DNA of 64,000 nucleotides from Bursaphelenchus xylophilus (taxonomy: Eukaryota; Nematoda; Chromadorea; Rhabditida; Aphelenchoididae), in NCBI GenBank assembly GCA_904066235.2, contig CAJFCV020000005.1, positions 3,591,501-3,655,500 of the forward strand. The letters run 5' to 3'. The position numbers and the translations under genes were made by a program. How positions within the stretch are numbered: the first letter of the stretch is position 1; each line of letters opens with the position of its first letter. The notes beneath the pieces were generated by a model. It was given only the letters and a program-made list of their open reading frames with translations, did no database searches and was not told where the DNA came from. Shown here piece by piece: positions 19,051 through 29,085 of this stretch.

Positions 19051-20367
19051 ATGTCGTTTAAGAAGATTGATGCTCGAAGTGAAGAGAGTGTTTCGTCATC
19101 TCTCGATGTTTTCAATGTCCCCGAAACAAATATATCAGCGTCTCATTCCCAATTTAGTGAATATTTAACCCTAAACCCAATTTCTGAAACTCCTTACCAA
19201 TTTAAAGTAATGCCTGGAAGCTCTTTTGTTGATTTGACAAAAACTTTTCTTATGACATCGATGAAAATGCAAAAATCATCAGATAATGGTCAAACTTGGA
19301 TAAATATTGAAGCCAATGATAAGGTCGCTCCTATCCAAGGCATTGGGGCAACCTTTATTCAAAATATGAGACTACTAATAAACGGCCAGGAGGTTTACCA
19401 TTCAAATTCTTTACAAAGCTGGAGAACCTACTTTGACCTTTTGCTTAATTTCCCCTCAACTGCCAGTCAAACTTATCTCTCCTCTCTGGGATGGTATGAT
19501 AGTGTAAAATTTAACGATGAAACGGACTCGGGGTTCCAAAAGCGCCGCGCAATGTTTGTGGGAGGACAGGAAGCGCACTTTGTAACAAGGCTTTTCTGCG
19601 AGCTCGCAAATGTTCCAAAATTAATGCTTAATCACACGGATCTTGTGTTGGAGATTACGCCTGCAAAGAATTTGTTTTGTATTGAGAGTAATGTGACAAA
19701 TCAAGCAACGCAGTTCCGTCTTACCATAACCTCCTGTAAATTATATGTGAAAACTGTGGATTTAAACGATGGTGTGGGAATGGGATTTGCCAATACTTTA
19801 ATTAAAAATCCCGCAATCTATCCAATCAGGAAAACGGATTTGAAATCCTTTTTCATTTCTCAAGGCAGACAAGAATATGTTACAACCTTAAGTACAGACC
19901 AGGTCCCTCGGAGGGTTGTTTTTGGTTTAACAAATCACCCTGATGTCCAAGACTCTTCGAAAAAGTCTCCCTTTAATTTTGTACACAGTGACCTAAGATC
20001 CGTTACTCTCTCTGCTAATGGTCAACAATTCCCTTGCATCCCTTATGAAATGGATTTTACAAAAGATAATTTTATTAGGGCCTATCATGATTTTAATGAG
20101 GCTTTGGGTTTCGCATTTACCGATTATTCATGCACTATCGATAGGGAAATGTACAAAAAGGGTTTTACGATCTTTGTCTTGAATATGACAACAACCTTAG
20201 AAGATGACAACTGCATGGACTTGATCAGAAACGGACCTGTTTCGTTAAGACTTGCTTTTAACACTCCCGTCGGGGAATCAGGTCTTAGCCTGATTGCTAT
20301 GATCGAATATGACGCCACAATGCTTGTCGATAATAACCGAAACGTTCAAATGTCCTACAGCGTATAA
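19051..20367 (+). CDS. major capsid protein (double-jelly-roll type)
   Basis: Single exon, 438 residues. The start has the pattern of the Polinton capsid family (annotated in Caenorhabditis as F54H12.2-like): LDVFNVPETNISASHSQFSE, then a segment with FKVMPGSSFVDLTKTFL. Further family features are the segment on a long plus chain of strands with RLLINGQEVYHSN, HFVTRLFCELANVPKL and a C-terminal FNTPVGESGLSLIAMIEYDA. The length agrees with the family. It would form the pseudo-hexameric capsomers of an icosahedral particle. No frame break is seen. Confidence 0.92.
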   Translation: MSFKKIDARSEESVSSSLDVFNVPETNISASHSQFSEYLTLNPISETPYQFKVMPGSSFVDLTKTFLMTSMKMQKSSDNGQTWINIEANDKVAPIQGIGATFIQNMRLLINGQEVYHSNSLQSWRTYFDLLLNFPSTASQTYLSSLGWYDSVKFNDETDSGFQKRRAMFVGGQEAHFVTRLFCELANVPKLMLNHTDLVLEITPAKNLFCIESNVTNQATQFRLTITSCKLYVKTVDLNDGVGMGFANTLIKNPAIYPIRKTDLKSFFISQGRQEYVTTLSTDQVPRRVVFGLTNHPDVQDSSKKSPFNFVHSDLRSVTLSANGQQFPCIPYEMDFTKDNFIRAYHDFNEALGFAFTDYSCTIDREMYKKGFTIFVLNMTTTLEDDNCMDLIRNGPVSLRLAFNTPVGESGLSLIAMIEYDATMLVDNNRNVQMSYSV

Positions 20368-20606
20368 AAAATAGAAAATGTTAGTTTGAAAATCCCTCGG
20401 AATTGGCAACAAAACTTTTTTATGGCATTGTGTCTTTTTACCGCAAAAAAAAAAAATACAAAGAAAAAAATGTCGAGAAATAAAAAATGTTTTTTTTTTT
20501 TTTTGTTGTCGCGATTCATTCGGTTATCTTATAATTGTATTATTTTTCAGTGAAACATACTCTGGTCGACACCGGATACTGAGCGCTTCATGAGTACCCG
20601 TATGGT

Positions 20607-20912
20607 ATGCTGTTTTCGACATTTTTATTCTGTTTTCAGATCAAGTTCAAGGGGGATTTAAATGGCTCCTGTGGTATTTCGGGTCCTTGTGAAGAAGATG
20701 AAGACTGTATGTCTTTTGCCCAAAGACCGAATTTGGCGATAACATGTTTGCCGAAAAATTTTGAAGGATTGGATACGCTGGTTTCGAAGAATAACAATTT
20801 GGTGATCGTAATCTGGGTGCTGCTAGCTGTTATCGTGATCCTCATCCTTTTCAATTTTTACATTTTTTATCGAAGAAGGGGAAGTCATAAGAGACTCTCC
20901 GAGGATATCTGA
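20607..20912 (+). CDS. Cys-rich single-pass membrane protein with polybasic tail
   Basis: From ATG 20607 the frame gives 101 residues: a short hydrophobic start (MLFSTFLFCFQ) that could be a signal peptide, a 4-Cys ectodomain (GSCGISGPC, EDCMSF, AITCLP), one strong transmembrane segment (LVIVIWVLLAVIVILILF) and a basic tail (FYRRRGSHKR). An alternative splices ATG 20590 (exon 20590-20604) to 20640 over a 35-bp GT...TTTTCAG intron, removing the signal-like start. A TTTTTCAG at 20543-20550 could accept a spliced leader. Function unknown. It is the last gene before the right TIR and has no TATA box at the usual distance. Confidence 0.62.
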   Translation: MLFSTFLFCFQIKFKGDLNGSCGISGPCEEDEDCMSFAQRPNLAITCLPKNFEGLDTLVSKNNNLVIVIWVLLAVIVILILFNFYIFYRRRGSHKRLSEDI

Positions 20913-21261
20913 AAATGCATATCTATCTCTCTTTTTTCATTTGTTATGGATAAAAATTTTATATGAATTGATCTCGGTTATTTCTTCGTTGAATCTGTTG
21001 GAACTTTACGCAACATTTAATCTTGACGGTTTTTTTTTTGAATAAACGAATAAATGGGAGGGTTTTAGCATTCCGTGGAAAGATTGCGATGCACGTCAAG
21101 ATTTTGCGCTCAAAGGGTTATCTTTCAACACATAAGTTGGCGTTCTGTTCCCTCTTATGAAAGTGTCCAAAAATCACTCTTAATGAAGGTTTCTTTGGAA
21201 GGGGTCAGACGAAAGGCGAAATATTGCGTAAAATGAAGAGACTTTCCGTCTTGTTCCAGAC
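20913..21261. other. non-coding gap before the right TIR
   Basis: About 350 bp without a supported gene. A TTTTTTGAATAAACGAATAAA block at about 21032-21052 repeats the innermost part of the right TIR (about 21271-21291), so a third copy of the TIR inner edge lies here. Confidence 0.6.
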
Positions 21262-22310
21262 TTTAAAAGATTTTTTGAATAAACGAATAAAAGTTATTGG
21301 ATTCTTAATCCTTTTGAAAAGGGTAAAAAGTATTTCATCATCATTGAGTCGAAAAGTTTATTGAAGGGTCATCAACCTTTATTGATGTACCAGACTTACT
21401 CTTGATCCTTCCGCTTTTCCGGAAAAAATCACAAACATAAATCGCAACCTCTAGGTTGCGCAACATTCATAACAGGTTGCGCAACACCCCGCAACCTCTT
21501 GCCCTCCCGCAACCTCTAGGTTGCGCAACAACCCTCAATCCTCCTCTTTTCCCCACTTTCTCACCCTTTTTCAATTTTTTACCGCAAATTCCCCCTGACC
21601 TCTCTCCCCACTCTCCTCCAATCCCACACTCTCTCACCTTTTTCATTTTTTTTACCACAATTTCATCGCGTCCTTTCAATTACGACACCCTCTCATCTTT
21701 TTTGAAATTTGACCGCAAAATTCCCCTGACCTCTCTCCCCACTCTCCTCCAATCCCACACTCTCTCATCTTTTTCATTTTTTACCACAATTTCATCGCGT
21801 CCTTTCAATTACGACACCCTCTCATCTTTTTTGAAATTTGACCGCAAAATTCCCCTGACCTCTCTCCCCACTCTCCTCCAATCCCACACTCTCTCATCTT
21901 TTTCATTTTTTACCGCAATTTCATCGCGTCCTTTCAATTACGACACCCGCGCATCTTTTTTGAAATTTGACCGCAAAATTCCCCTGACCTCTCTCCCCAC
22001 TCTCCTCCAATCCCTCACTCTCTCACCTTTTTCATTTTTTACCGCAATTTCATCGCGTCCTTTCAATTACGACACCCGCGCATCTTTTTTGAAATTTGAC
22101 CGCAAAATTCCCCTGACCTCTCTCCCCACTCTCCTCCAATCCCTCACTCTCTCACCTTTACAGTACTACCATACCATAAAAATTCCCTCACCTCTCTCCC
22201 CACTCTCCTCCAATCCCACACTCTCTCATTTACGGCACCCCGCGCCGGCTCCTCCCCCCTTTTCCAGTGGATGCAAAATTTAGTGCCAGAAACTACCTCT
22301 TATTACTACT
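21262..22310. repeat. right terminal inverted repeat of the Maverick (1,049 bp)
   Basis: Inverted partner of 4238-4930. It is 356 bp longer, mainly because it has four copies of a 129-bp unit where the left has about one. Three GTTGCGCAAC palindromes lie at 21455, 21476 and 21520. The 275-codon open frame across it (21456-22283) is periodic with the 129-bp repeat and is not a gene. Confidence 0.93.
21661..22176. repeat. 129-bp tandem array inside the right TIR, four copies
   Basis: The block TTTCATCGCGTCCTTTCAA begins at 21661, 21790, 21919 and 22048, an exact 129-bp period. 129 is divisible by 3, which keeps the spurious frame open. Copies 1-2 share CTCTCATC and copies 3-4 share CGCGCATC at the same place, so the array grew by pairwise duplication. 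Confidence 0.93.
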
Positions 22311-22316
22311 AATATA
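22311..22316. repeat. right target-site duplication AATATA
   Basis: Identical to 4232-4237 and immediately after the last base of the Maverick. Confidence 0.95.
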
Positions 22317-22399
22317 TTTGCTACTGCTTAAGACAAGTTTTCCAAGCTCAAACCCGCCGAATTTTGATTAAAATCCTCCGTAAAGAGCCTCTTCACACT

Positions 22400-22664
22400 G
22401 CACAGTGCGCAAGGAATAAAAATAAATTGGCCGCACCGTGCAATGACCTCGTGTGGAATGCAAATTATTGCACCGTGCGGCGAAAAAATTTAATAAAAAT
22501 AATGCACAGTGCAAGAATTGCGAATTCAGCTGCACAGTGCGCGGAAAATTCCCGAAGCGTCGAGGAAAGCGGGAGCGATTTTTTTGCACAGTGCGAAAAA
22601 ACTGCGACAAAAAAGTTTCAGCGCACCGTGCAATCGGTCGCTCGAGTTTCATCTGTTGCACAGT
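22400..22664. repeat. cluster of eight GCAC-N-GTGC palindromes
   Basis: Copies start near 22400, 22433, 22468, 22503, 22532, 22585, 22622 and 22656, mostly 29-37 bp apart. The flanks are short AT-rich spacers. The cluster lies in the presumed intron 3' of the exon at 22831-23090. Confidence 0.85.
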
Positions 22665-22830
22665 GCATTCTCAATTCCCAATCCTTTTTTGCAGCCCGCA
22701 TGCGACAAACCAAAACAATTGGAATGCCGGGCCGCAAACTCCCCAATGGTCGAAAATGAAAGGCGGGCGCGAGAAAAGAAGCAGGAGCGGCCTGTCAAAC
22801 TTGAGCGACATGCCCGCCAAATCAACTCAC

Positions 22831-23090
22831 CGTTCTCAAACTGCGGCGCGGGGTCGTGGACGTTGGCCAGAATGAACGAAAAGAGCTTGGTGAACTGGGT
22901 GGTCATCGCGGCGACGAGGCGCGCGCACAGCCAGACGGCGACGAACAGGCTGCTCTCTGCCGATGTCGCGCCCGGTACATCGCGTCGCGCGGGTCGCGGC
23001 GACGGACGGACGGTGTCGCCGAGCGATGGGCGATGCGTGATGATCGCGGCGATGAGTGCGACGGCACTCGTGGCGATCCGAAGGCACAGT
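22831..23090 (-). CDS. host exon of an unidentified membrane protein (partial gene)
   Basis: A 260-bp GC-rich island in AT-rich DNA, bounded on the minus strand by a CATCGCAG acceptor (23091-23093) and a perfect GTGAGT donor (22830-22825). The open frame has two hydrophobic stretches (LRIATSAVALIAAIIT and SSLFVAVWLCARLVAAM) joined by an Arg/Pro-rich loop, and ends FSFILANVHDPAPQFEN. Phase is 1 at both ends. I do not recognise the family. The other exons are not identified; the Maverick is probably inserted within or beside this gene. A decayed relative may lie at 350-521. Confidence 0.6.
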
Positions 23091-23228
23091 CTGCGATGGG
23101 AAAAGAGCGATGAGTCAGGTTCACGACGCAAATTTCGCGACAAAAATTGACCAGAAGGAAGCGACAAAGTTCAAAAGACGAGGAAGAGTGGGGCTTTTGG
23201 AAATCCGCGATCGCACAAATTTGATTTT

Positions 23229-23472
23229 GCACAGTGCAATCAGCTCGACGAGTGGAATTTCGAACGCACAGTGCGAAGAACGTCCGGAAATCGCTTCGTT
23301 CTTTTGCACGGTGCAAAAAAATTCTTGAAAAGAATCAGGCTGACTGCACTGTGCGAAATATTCATTGCAATGTGTGTTCAAAAGAAAAATTGAAAATGCA
23401 CGGTGCAGCCGGGAAATTGGCCTAAAATTTTGACCGCACAGTGCAATTAGCCAAAATTTCTTCCGCACCGTG
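23229..23472. repeat. cluster of seven GCAC-N-GTGC palindromes
   Basis: Copies start near 23229, 23265, 23305, 23345, 23397, 23434 and 23464, with 30-52 bp spacing. Central base A, G, T and C all occur, while the GCAC and GTGC arms are constant. Confidence 0.85.
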
Positions 23473-25492
23473 CAATTTTACGTTTTTTCCGCCGAAATTC
23501 AAAAAAACGCCTACACCTTTGGGATTTCAAAAGGTTTTCGCCAAAAACAACGACTCCAGAAGCCGTGCGGATTCAGAATTGCGTAATTATTCTTTTGAAA
23601 TCTTACGGAATTTGCACTCTGACCCTGGGGCACTGATGCATGCGTTATTCGCGACAAAGGATTGGACCGCCTAAGGGGATGTGAGGGAAGATGGTGGAGT
23701 TATAGGCAAGGAAAGTAATTTTGCGAATTATGGAGGTAAGATACGAGATTTTAAAGATCAGTCTGTTCGAAGAGACGTCGGAGAAAAAAAAGATAAAAAA
23801 TCAATAAAAAATCGAATTTTTGAAAATTTTTTTAATTAATAAATTTTAACTACAGTACTGATAAGCCCTCTAAATTGTCATTTTTACCATAATTATTCAT
23901 TTTTTATCGAGTGGCGACATTTTATGCGATGATCCATCAACTTCTTTCCATTGCACTGTGCAACGGAAAACTGATGTCATAGCGGCGGCCGCTAATTAAG
24001 ATGATTCCAAAAAATATTACTGCTACATTTTACAACCCACATAGACTAATTTAAGACAATTTTCAAAACATTACAACTACTGCCTAACCCCAAAACAAGT
24101 CATCAAAGATCTGCACAGTGCGGTCAACCAAAGATCCCGAAAGCCTAAAAATACCGCTCCAAATCGCAAACACTTGATGCAAAAGGAATGCAGCGCAGGT
24201 GCTACTGTATTATTTTGATTACCCAACCAAATGGAAATCGAAACTTGCGCATTTTCCGCGAGTTTTTAGCGGCTCTTTTTCGGGTCCTCGAGTGCACTTA
24301 AAACGCCATCAAACCCCCTCAATGGCCGAGTTTCCTCGGCCGAGTGTCGGGTTGGGGCAACCGAAAACAAGACGAAAAACGATAAAATACATTGAGAAAC
24401 GCCTGTGCGACGGGGAAATTGATGGCATCCGATGCCTAAAGTAATATAAAAAATTGCTTCTAAATGGTGGAAAAGAAAATTTTTTGGCTATATTTTAATT
24501 ATCCATGGATTTTTTATGTCAGCGCGAACCAAAGAACATGAAAAAATCGCCATTTTGTTAAAAAAAATTTAAAAATTTCAAAAATTTTTTTTCGCAGATC
24601 CCGGAAAATGTCACACTTGTAAGTGGATTAGGTTTGGTACATCCTAATAAAATTATCTACTACTTGTTTTGGCCAAAAGAACGCATTGTGTCCTCAAAAT
24701 TTCATTTTTCCACTGCACTGTGCAGATTTCTAAAAACCGCACAGTGCGGCAAAAAACCGGGGAATTTTGCACAGTGCGGGTTAGGCTGTTGTAGAAAATT
24801 ACTTGTATTTGATAAAAAAAAAATTTCGACTGTAAATACTCCTCTTAAATGGCCAAAAATCGACAATTTTCATCAAAAATCCCCAAACTTTTGTTTTTTT
24901 CGCTGATTTCCGGTCAGAACTCTAATCCCCTAAGGCGTTATTGTCTTTTCTTAGCAGAAAAACCCCCGCGCTGAGATTCCGCACCTTTGTTGCCGGGGAA
25001 CGCAGACAAAAAACTTGAAGATTCAGAATAAAAATACAAAAAAAAAGAGGAAAAAATGGGTCCAGTCATAGATAACACAATGTAACACTCAAAAACAAGG
25101 AGGATACGGCTTTTTATCCGCCTCTTCTCACTTGTCGGTTTACATCTCGCAGCTGCGGAAACAAGGTTCCAAATTTTATCAAATAAAACGCCCCAACATC
25201 AGACGGAATGGAGATAAAATGGGGTAAATAGAGGAGGAAAAGGAGCAGAGGAATTGGAAATTGGAGAAAATCCAGTTACAACAGGAGGGCGGGATCAGAC
25301 AGTGCAAGAAAATAAAAGTTTTGGACAAGGGTTTATATTGGACTAGAAAATTGTGTGAATTTCGGTTTTTAAAAGCTTCTGATGACTAAATTACTATGTA
25401 AAATACATCTGTAAACACAGTAAAGTAATCTCCAAAAGCTAAAAAAATTTTAGTCATCTTCCCCGATTTTTTAAAAAAAAATTTTATTTTCG
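23473..25492. other. non-coding, scattered palindromes
   Basis: No gene supported. GCAC-N-GTGC palindromes occur near 23952, 24112, 24715, 24739 and 24768. A GC-richer patch around 24240-24420 has no identifiable coding content. Confidence 0.55.
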
Positions 25493-25729
25493 CACAGTGC
25501 AGAGCCAAAAATAGGCTAAAAATGGGGCTGCACAGTGCGAATTTTTGAAACCGCGGTAACCGCACAGTGCATTGAAGGACTTGGAACATATCAAGTAAAA
25601 AAATTTCGACATGACCAGTAGTTGTTTTGACACTCGGAATTTTTTGTTTTCCGCACCGTGCAACGTCAAAAATAGGCTAAAATTGACTTCGCACTGTGCA
25701 AAATCAGGAAACTAAATTATCGCACTGTG
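25493..25729. repeat. two 160-bp units, each with three GCAC-N-GTGC palindromes
   Basis: Triplets start near 25493/25530/25561 and 25653/25692/25721. The second triplet is offset by 160-162 bp. A conserved AAAATAGGCTAAAA block lies between the first and second palindrome of each unit. Confidence 0.85.
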
Positions 25730-26144
25730 CAATGGGGTTTTGATTTGAAATTGAGTTTTAAAATTAAAAATGGGCCTTTTTCTATTAAAAAATCCAAAAT
25801 TTGTTTAAAATCATGTTTTTATTATCATATTTTTGACTTTCAAAAAAACGCAACCCCAAAAGTTTGAAGTCAAAACCAAAAGTCCAAACTGTCTAAAACT
25901 ACACCAATTTCGGAGCACGTGAACGAAAAGAGACTTGAGGGATTTCGAGGGCCAAAGCTCTGCATATTCAAGGCGAACCCCTGTATTGTCTTGGTTATTT
26001 ACAGAACTGACGTTACGGCCAGACACAACGCCCGACGACGTTACGTTTAGTTGAGAGATCATTCAAAAGAAAGGCAAAGAAGTTTGGCGGCGAAAGTGTT
26101 TTAGTTTTGGCTCTGAATAGTACTATTGTAAAGGCAAGTCTTGA

Positions 26145-26338
26145 GTGCACCGTGCAAAATAAAAAAATCCAAATTTTGCACGGTGCGTTCATTTTTTTCG
26201 AACAAAAATTTTATCGTTGTTTTACCACGGCTTTAACTTTTAATTCGTATAAGAATTCCGGTATTTCACCCCCTATTCTGCACAGTGCGATCGCTCCAAA
26301 ACATTGCACAGTGCAGTCGAAAAATTTTCGCACAGTGC
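26145..26338. repeat. cluster of five GCAC-N-GTGC palindromes
   Basis: Copies start near 26145, 26179, 26280, 26305 and 26330. The last three are spaced exactly 25 bp apart. Confidence 0.8.
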
Positions 26339-27254
26339 AAAAAACAGAATTCCTGGGAAATTAGAAATTCTTTTTAGAGATCGAAAAACAAATTTACAAC
26401 TTCTAGCAGTCGAAAAAACAACGATTTCCCCCAATTTTGTCCCTCAAACAGCCTATTTTTCTAATCTAACTTCCTCCCTTCGTATAAATTGTCCCCCCTC
26501 CTATCATCAGCGAATTTTAATCTCATTTAGGCGGAATTAAAATCGAATCGCAAACAAAGAGAGGGAAAAAGGACTAGGGACAGTAGGAAAAGTAACTGGG
26601 GAAGTATGTCAAGAGGGGATTTTGAGGGAAATCTGCCAGAAAAAGAGGGCTTTTTGGTAGATGAAGAAAGATGATTGCAATTTATGACAACATACCATAT
26701 AGAATAGGGCTACAACTCCCAGAAAAATAATATGACATTGTCAGAATTAAAGGGTAGGCTATAGAAATAACATAAATTCAGTTTTGATGATACTAGCCAT
26801 GTTATAGTTGTTGTAATGGACGCTATGCAGGTTTAAGACCTAGAACGAACTGTTTGTAGTCATAGGGGAAGATAGTGTAATTCCGAGGGCAGAAGGAGAT
26901 GTTTGCTATACTTTTTTGAAAGGAAAACAAAACGTTATTTAGCCTCGAGGTAGACCTAGCTCAATATGCATCGTAGTGCCCAGAGGAATGCTTCAATTTT
27001 GCTCAAAATTGGCAGGTATTTTGCTACTAGAGCGCATATAAATGTATCCAAGTTTCAGGCAATATACTAAAGATATTGCTGAGCTGTTGCAAAAAATGTA
27101 AAAAAATGTAGGCCTTATTTTCTTCTAAAAAATCTATCGCTATTTTTTAAAAATCCAAAGATTTGAACTCTCACAGTCTCCTTGACATTGAATTTTACCA
27201 TTTTTTATACAAAAAGCCCTTTTTAATTTCCGTATTTTACTTTAAAATTTCCTT
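26339..27254. other. non-coding stretch, nothing recognised
   Basis: AT-rich sequence with no supported gene, repeat array or transposon end. Confidence 0.5.
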
Positions 27255-27750
27255 TTAAAAATCCCTTAAACTGTCATCATAGTTGATCCCAAAAAATACG
27301 AAATTTGCACCAAAAACGGCATATACGAAATCTCCAAATCCCCCGGTCCAAACCTCCTCTAAATCGGTCTGTAATATCTCGAGTATCATGACAACCGCCC
27401 ATTCAGTTATCCCTTTTTTTGACCATAATCCGGAAAGAATGGGATTACGCGCCCAATAATCACCACAAAACATGCCAATTACGCGCTTGATACGACGGTA
27501 GCACAACGGATATGCTGGTGTCGTCAAGGTGATGACTACAATCTGAGGAAGCGACATATGGAAATGAAGAATCGAAAAGGTTTTGCGGGAAAAGTCACGA
27601 ATCTCACGGGTGTTGGCAATGAATATGTAGATTAGTATGGAGATTTGGAGAGTGGAGAGAGGTTGATAGGCACTCAAAAGGGCCGAGAGGCCCGGAGAAA
27701 TTGTAGTTTTGAAAGAAAAATGAAAAGTTTTGACAGGATGGATGAAAATA
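27255..27750 (-). pseudogene. possible fragment of a nematode chemoreceptor-type 7TM protein
   Basis: The minus-strand frame has two hydrophobic segments with the look of the last transmembrane helices of a serpentine receptor: STLQISILIYIFIAN, then SLPQIVVITLTTPAYPLCYRR followed by a basic KRVIG. The PAYPLCYRR pattern resembles the helix-7/tail junction of nematode chemoreceptors. No upstream exons for the other helices are visible, and a MITE (27751-27994) has inserted at its 5' side. It may be a last exon or a remnant. Similarity is by eye only. Confidence 0.35.
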
Positions 27751-27994
27751 CAGTGAAGGGCCCGAGCCAATGGCAAAGAATGTGCCATTTCGCATCCGGG
27801 GGGCATCAAAAATGTGGCAAAATGCTTCCCTCTCCAAGTTAAAAAACTTCGTTTTGAAGGGTCCCTCATAAAAAAGGGCGTGCTTTTGAAATACGAGGTT
27901 TTTTCACATGGAGAGGGAAGCATTTTGCCACATTTTTGATACTTCCCGGATGCAGAATGGTACATTTTTGGCCAATGGATTAGGTCCGCCACTG
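27751..27994. mobile_element. 244-bp fold-back MITE flanked by TA
   Basis: The ends CAGTGAAGGGCCC... and ...GGTCCGCCACTG, with arms continuing through GCCAATGGC and CATCCGG to CTTCCCTCTCCA, form inverted repeats of about 85 bp. TA lies at 27749-27750 and 27995-27996. This suits a Tc1/mariner-type non-autonomous element. It has no coding capacity of its own, although a host frame runs through it. Confidence 0.8.
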
Positions 27995-28049
27995 TATCTG
28001 GAACCTTCAGATTTCCCGCAAATTTTGGACACGTTTTTGTCTGGGGCAT

Positions 28050-28848
28050 TAGAACGTCCTTTCAGCGAATGCCCATAAAACAACGCCTATCTATAACAAA
28101 CAATTTCAAAGATCCCGAAAGTCACTCTTATGCCAGACTAAACTTCTATGCAACAAAACCCTTATATGTGGTGGTCGATTTTGCCAGAAAATTACAGCAC
28201 AATTTGTTGGCCATTTTGAGATTCATTATATAGAGGTTTGACTGTATGCCATTCAAGATACGTTTTTTGCCACTGGATCAACTGTATACACTCTTTGGGG
28301 TCTGATGGGTCTAGTGTAATATAAAAAATTGGCTGCAGAGATACCAAAAGACAAGTATAGCACATACTGCCTATACTAGAGCTCCTTGCCTATATCTAAA
28401 TATTAATTTAAGCAAAAATTTTATAGCTTTTATAAATTTTTCTTTGTAATCTTCACAATACAATATAAACCCTCAAAAAATGAAAAATTTAACCCTACAA
28501 ATCACCCTTCATTCAGCTTAACCTTTCGCATCGGTAAACCCGAAACAAATAATAACAAATTCAAACAATAAAATCAAAAAGTTGAGTCCTCGCGGGCCCC
28601 ACGGAAACAGCAGCGACCGGATTATCCAACATGGCTCCCAATGCATGGATGTGGCCATAAATTCGGTTATATTCCTTATTATATTTGGCTGTTTTCGCCC
28701 AATTTTTTGGGGATGATATCCGCCGGGAAAACGTTTTTCGCGGCCCAAAATTTGAATAAAAGTTTGTGGATTAGAAAGCGGAGAACTCAAGGAATGCACG
28801 GTTTGTAGAGTATGCAAAATTTTGACAAAAAAAAATTTTTTTTAATCC
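28050..28848. other. non-coding stretch, nothing recognised
   Basis: No gene supported. A short GC-richer patch near 28590-28640 has no identifiable coding content. Confidence 0.5.
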
Positions 28849-29085
28849 GCACGGTGCAAAGTCCAAAATAGGCTAAAAACTGGTCTGCACGGTGCGAAAT
28901 TTCGAGAGCTCGGAATTGCACAGTGCAGCAGATGTTTTGTAGGAATGGTTGGTCCGTAGATATTGTATAGACATGTTATAGTATTAGAAGGAATAATTCT
29001 TCAGCTGTGCACAGTGCAGTCGTAAAAAGAGGCTAAAAATTTCTCCGCACAGTGCGAAATTTGGTAAGCTCTAAAACCGCACTGT
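28849..29085. repeat. two 160-bp units, each with three GCAC-N-GTGC palindromes
   Basis: Triplets start near 28849/28885/28919 and 29007/29047/29077, offset by 158-162 bp. The between-palindrome block (AATAGGCTAAAA / AGAGGCTAAAA) matches the units at 25493-25729, so this is the same repeat family 3.4 kb away. Confidence 0.85.

Larger units (their letters stand above)
4238..22310. mobile_element. complete Maverick/Polinton (polintovirus-like) DNA transposon, 18,073 bp
   Basis: The element runs from AGTAGTAATAAGAGG to its inverted copy ending in ACTACT, with a perfect 6-bp target duplication. It encodes the full hallmark set: retroviral-type integrase, protein-primed family-B polymerase, adenain-like protease, A32/FtsK-type packaging ATPase, penton-like minor capsid and double-jelly-roll-type major capsid protein. 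It also carries a TFIIB homologue and several small proteins. None of the frames I checked contains a frameshift or premature stop once short introns (34-45 bp) are removed, so the copy looks recent and possibly active. I see no large class III fusion glycoprotein of the kind described in some nematode Mavericks. Confidence 0.96.

Noticed and set aside
21661..22176. Possible CRISPR array
   Set aside because: The 129-bp units are contiguous tandem repeats without unique spacers, and the DNA is animal.
21456..22283. 275-codon open frame in the right TIR
   Set aside because: It is periodic at exactly 129 bp (43 codons) and lies in the tandem array. The left TIR has the same sequence in shorter form. 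No protein-like composition.
22649..23167. Long overlapping frames on both strands around 22.5-23.3 kb as full genes
   Set aside because: They arise from the GC-rich exon at 22831-23090 and run into palindrome-rich intron-like DNA. Only the exon with splice sites is kept.
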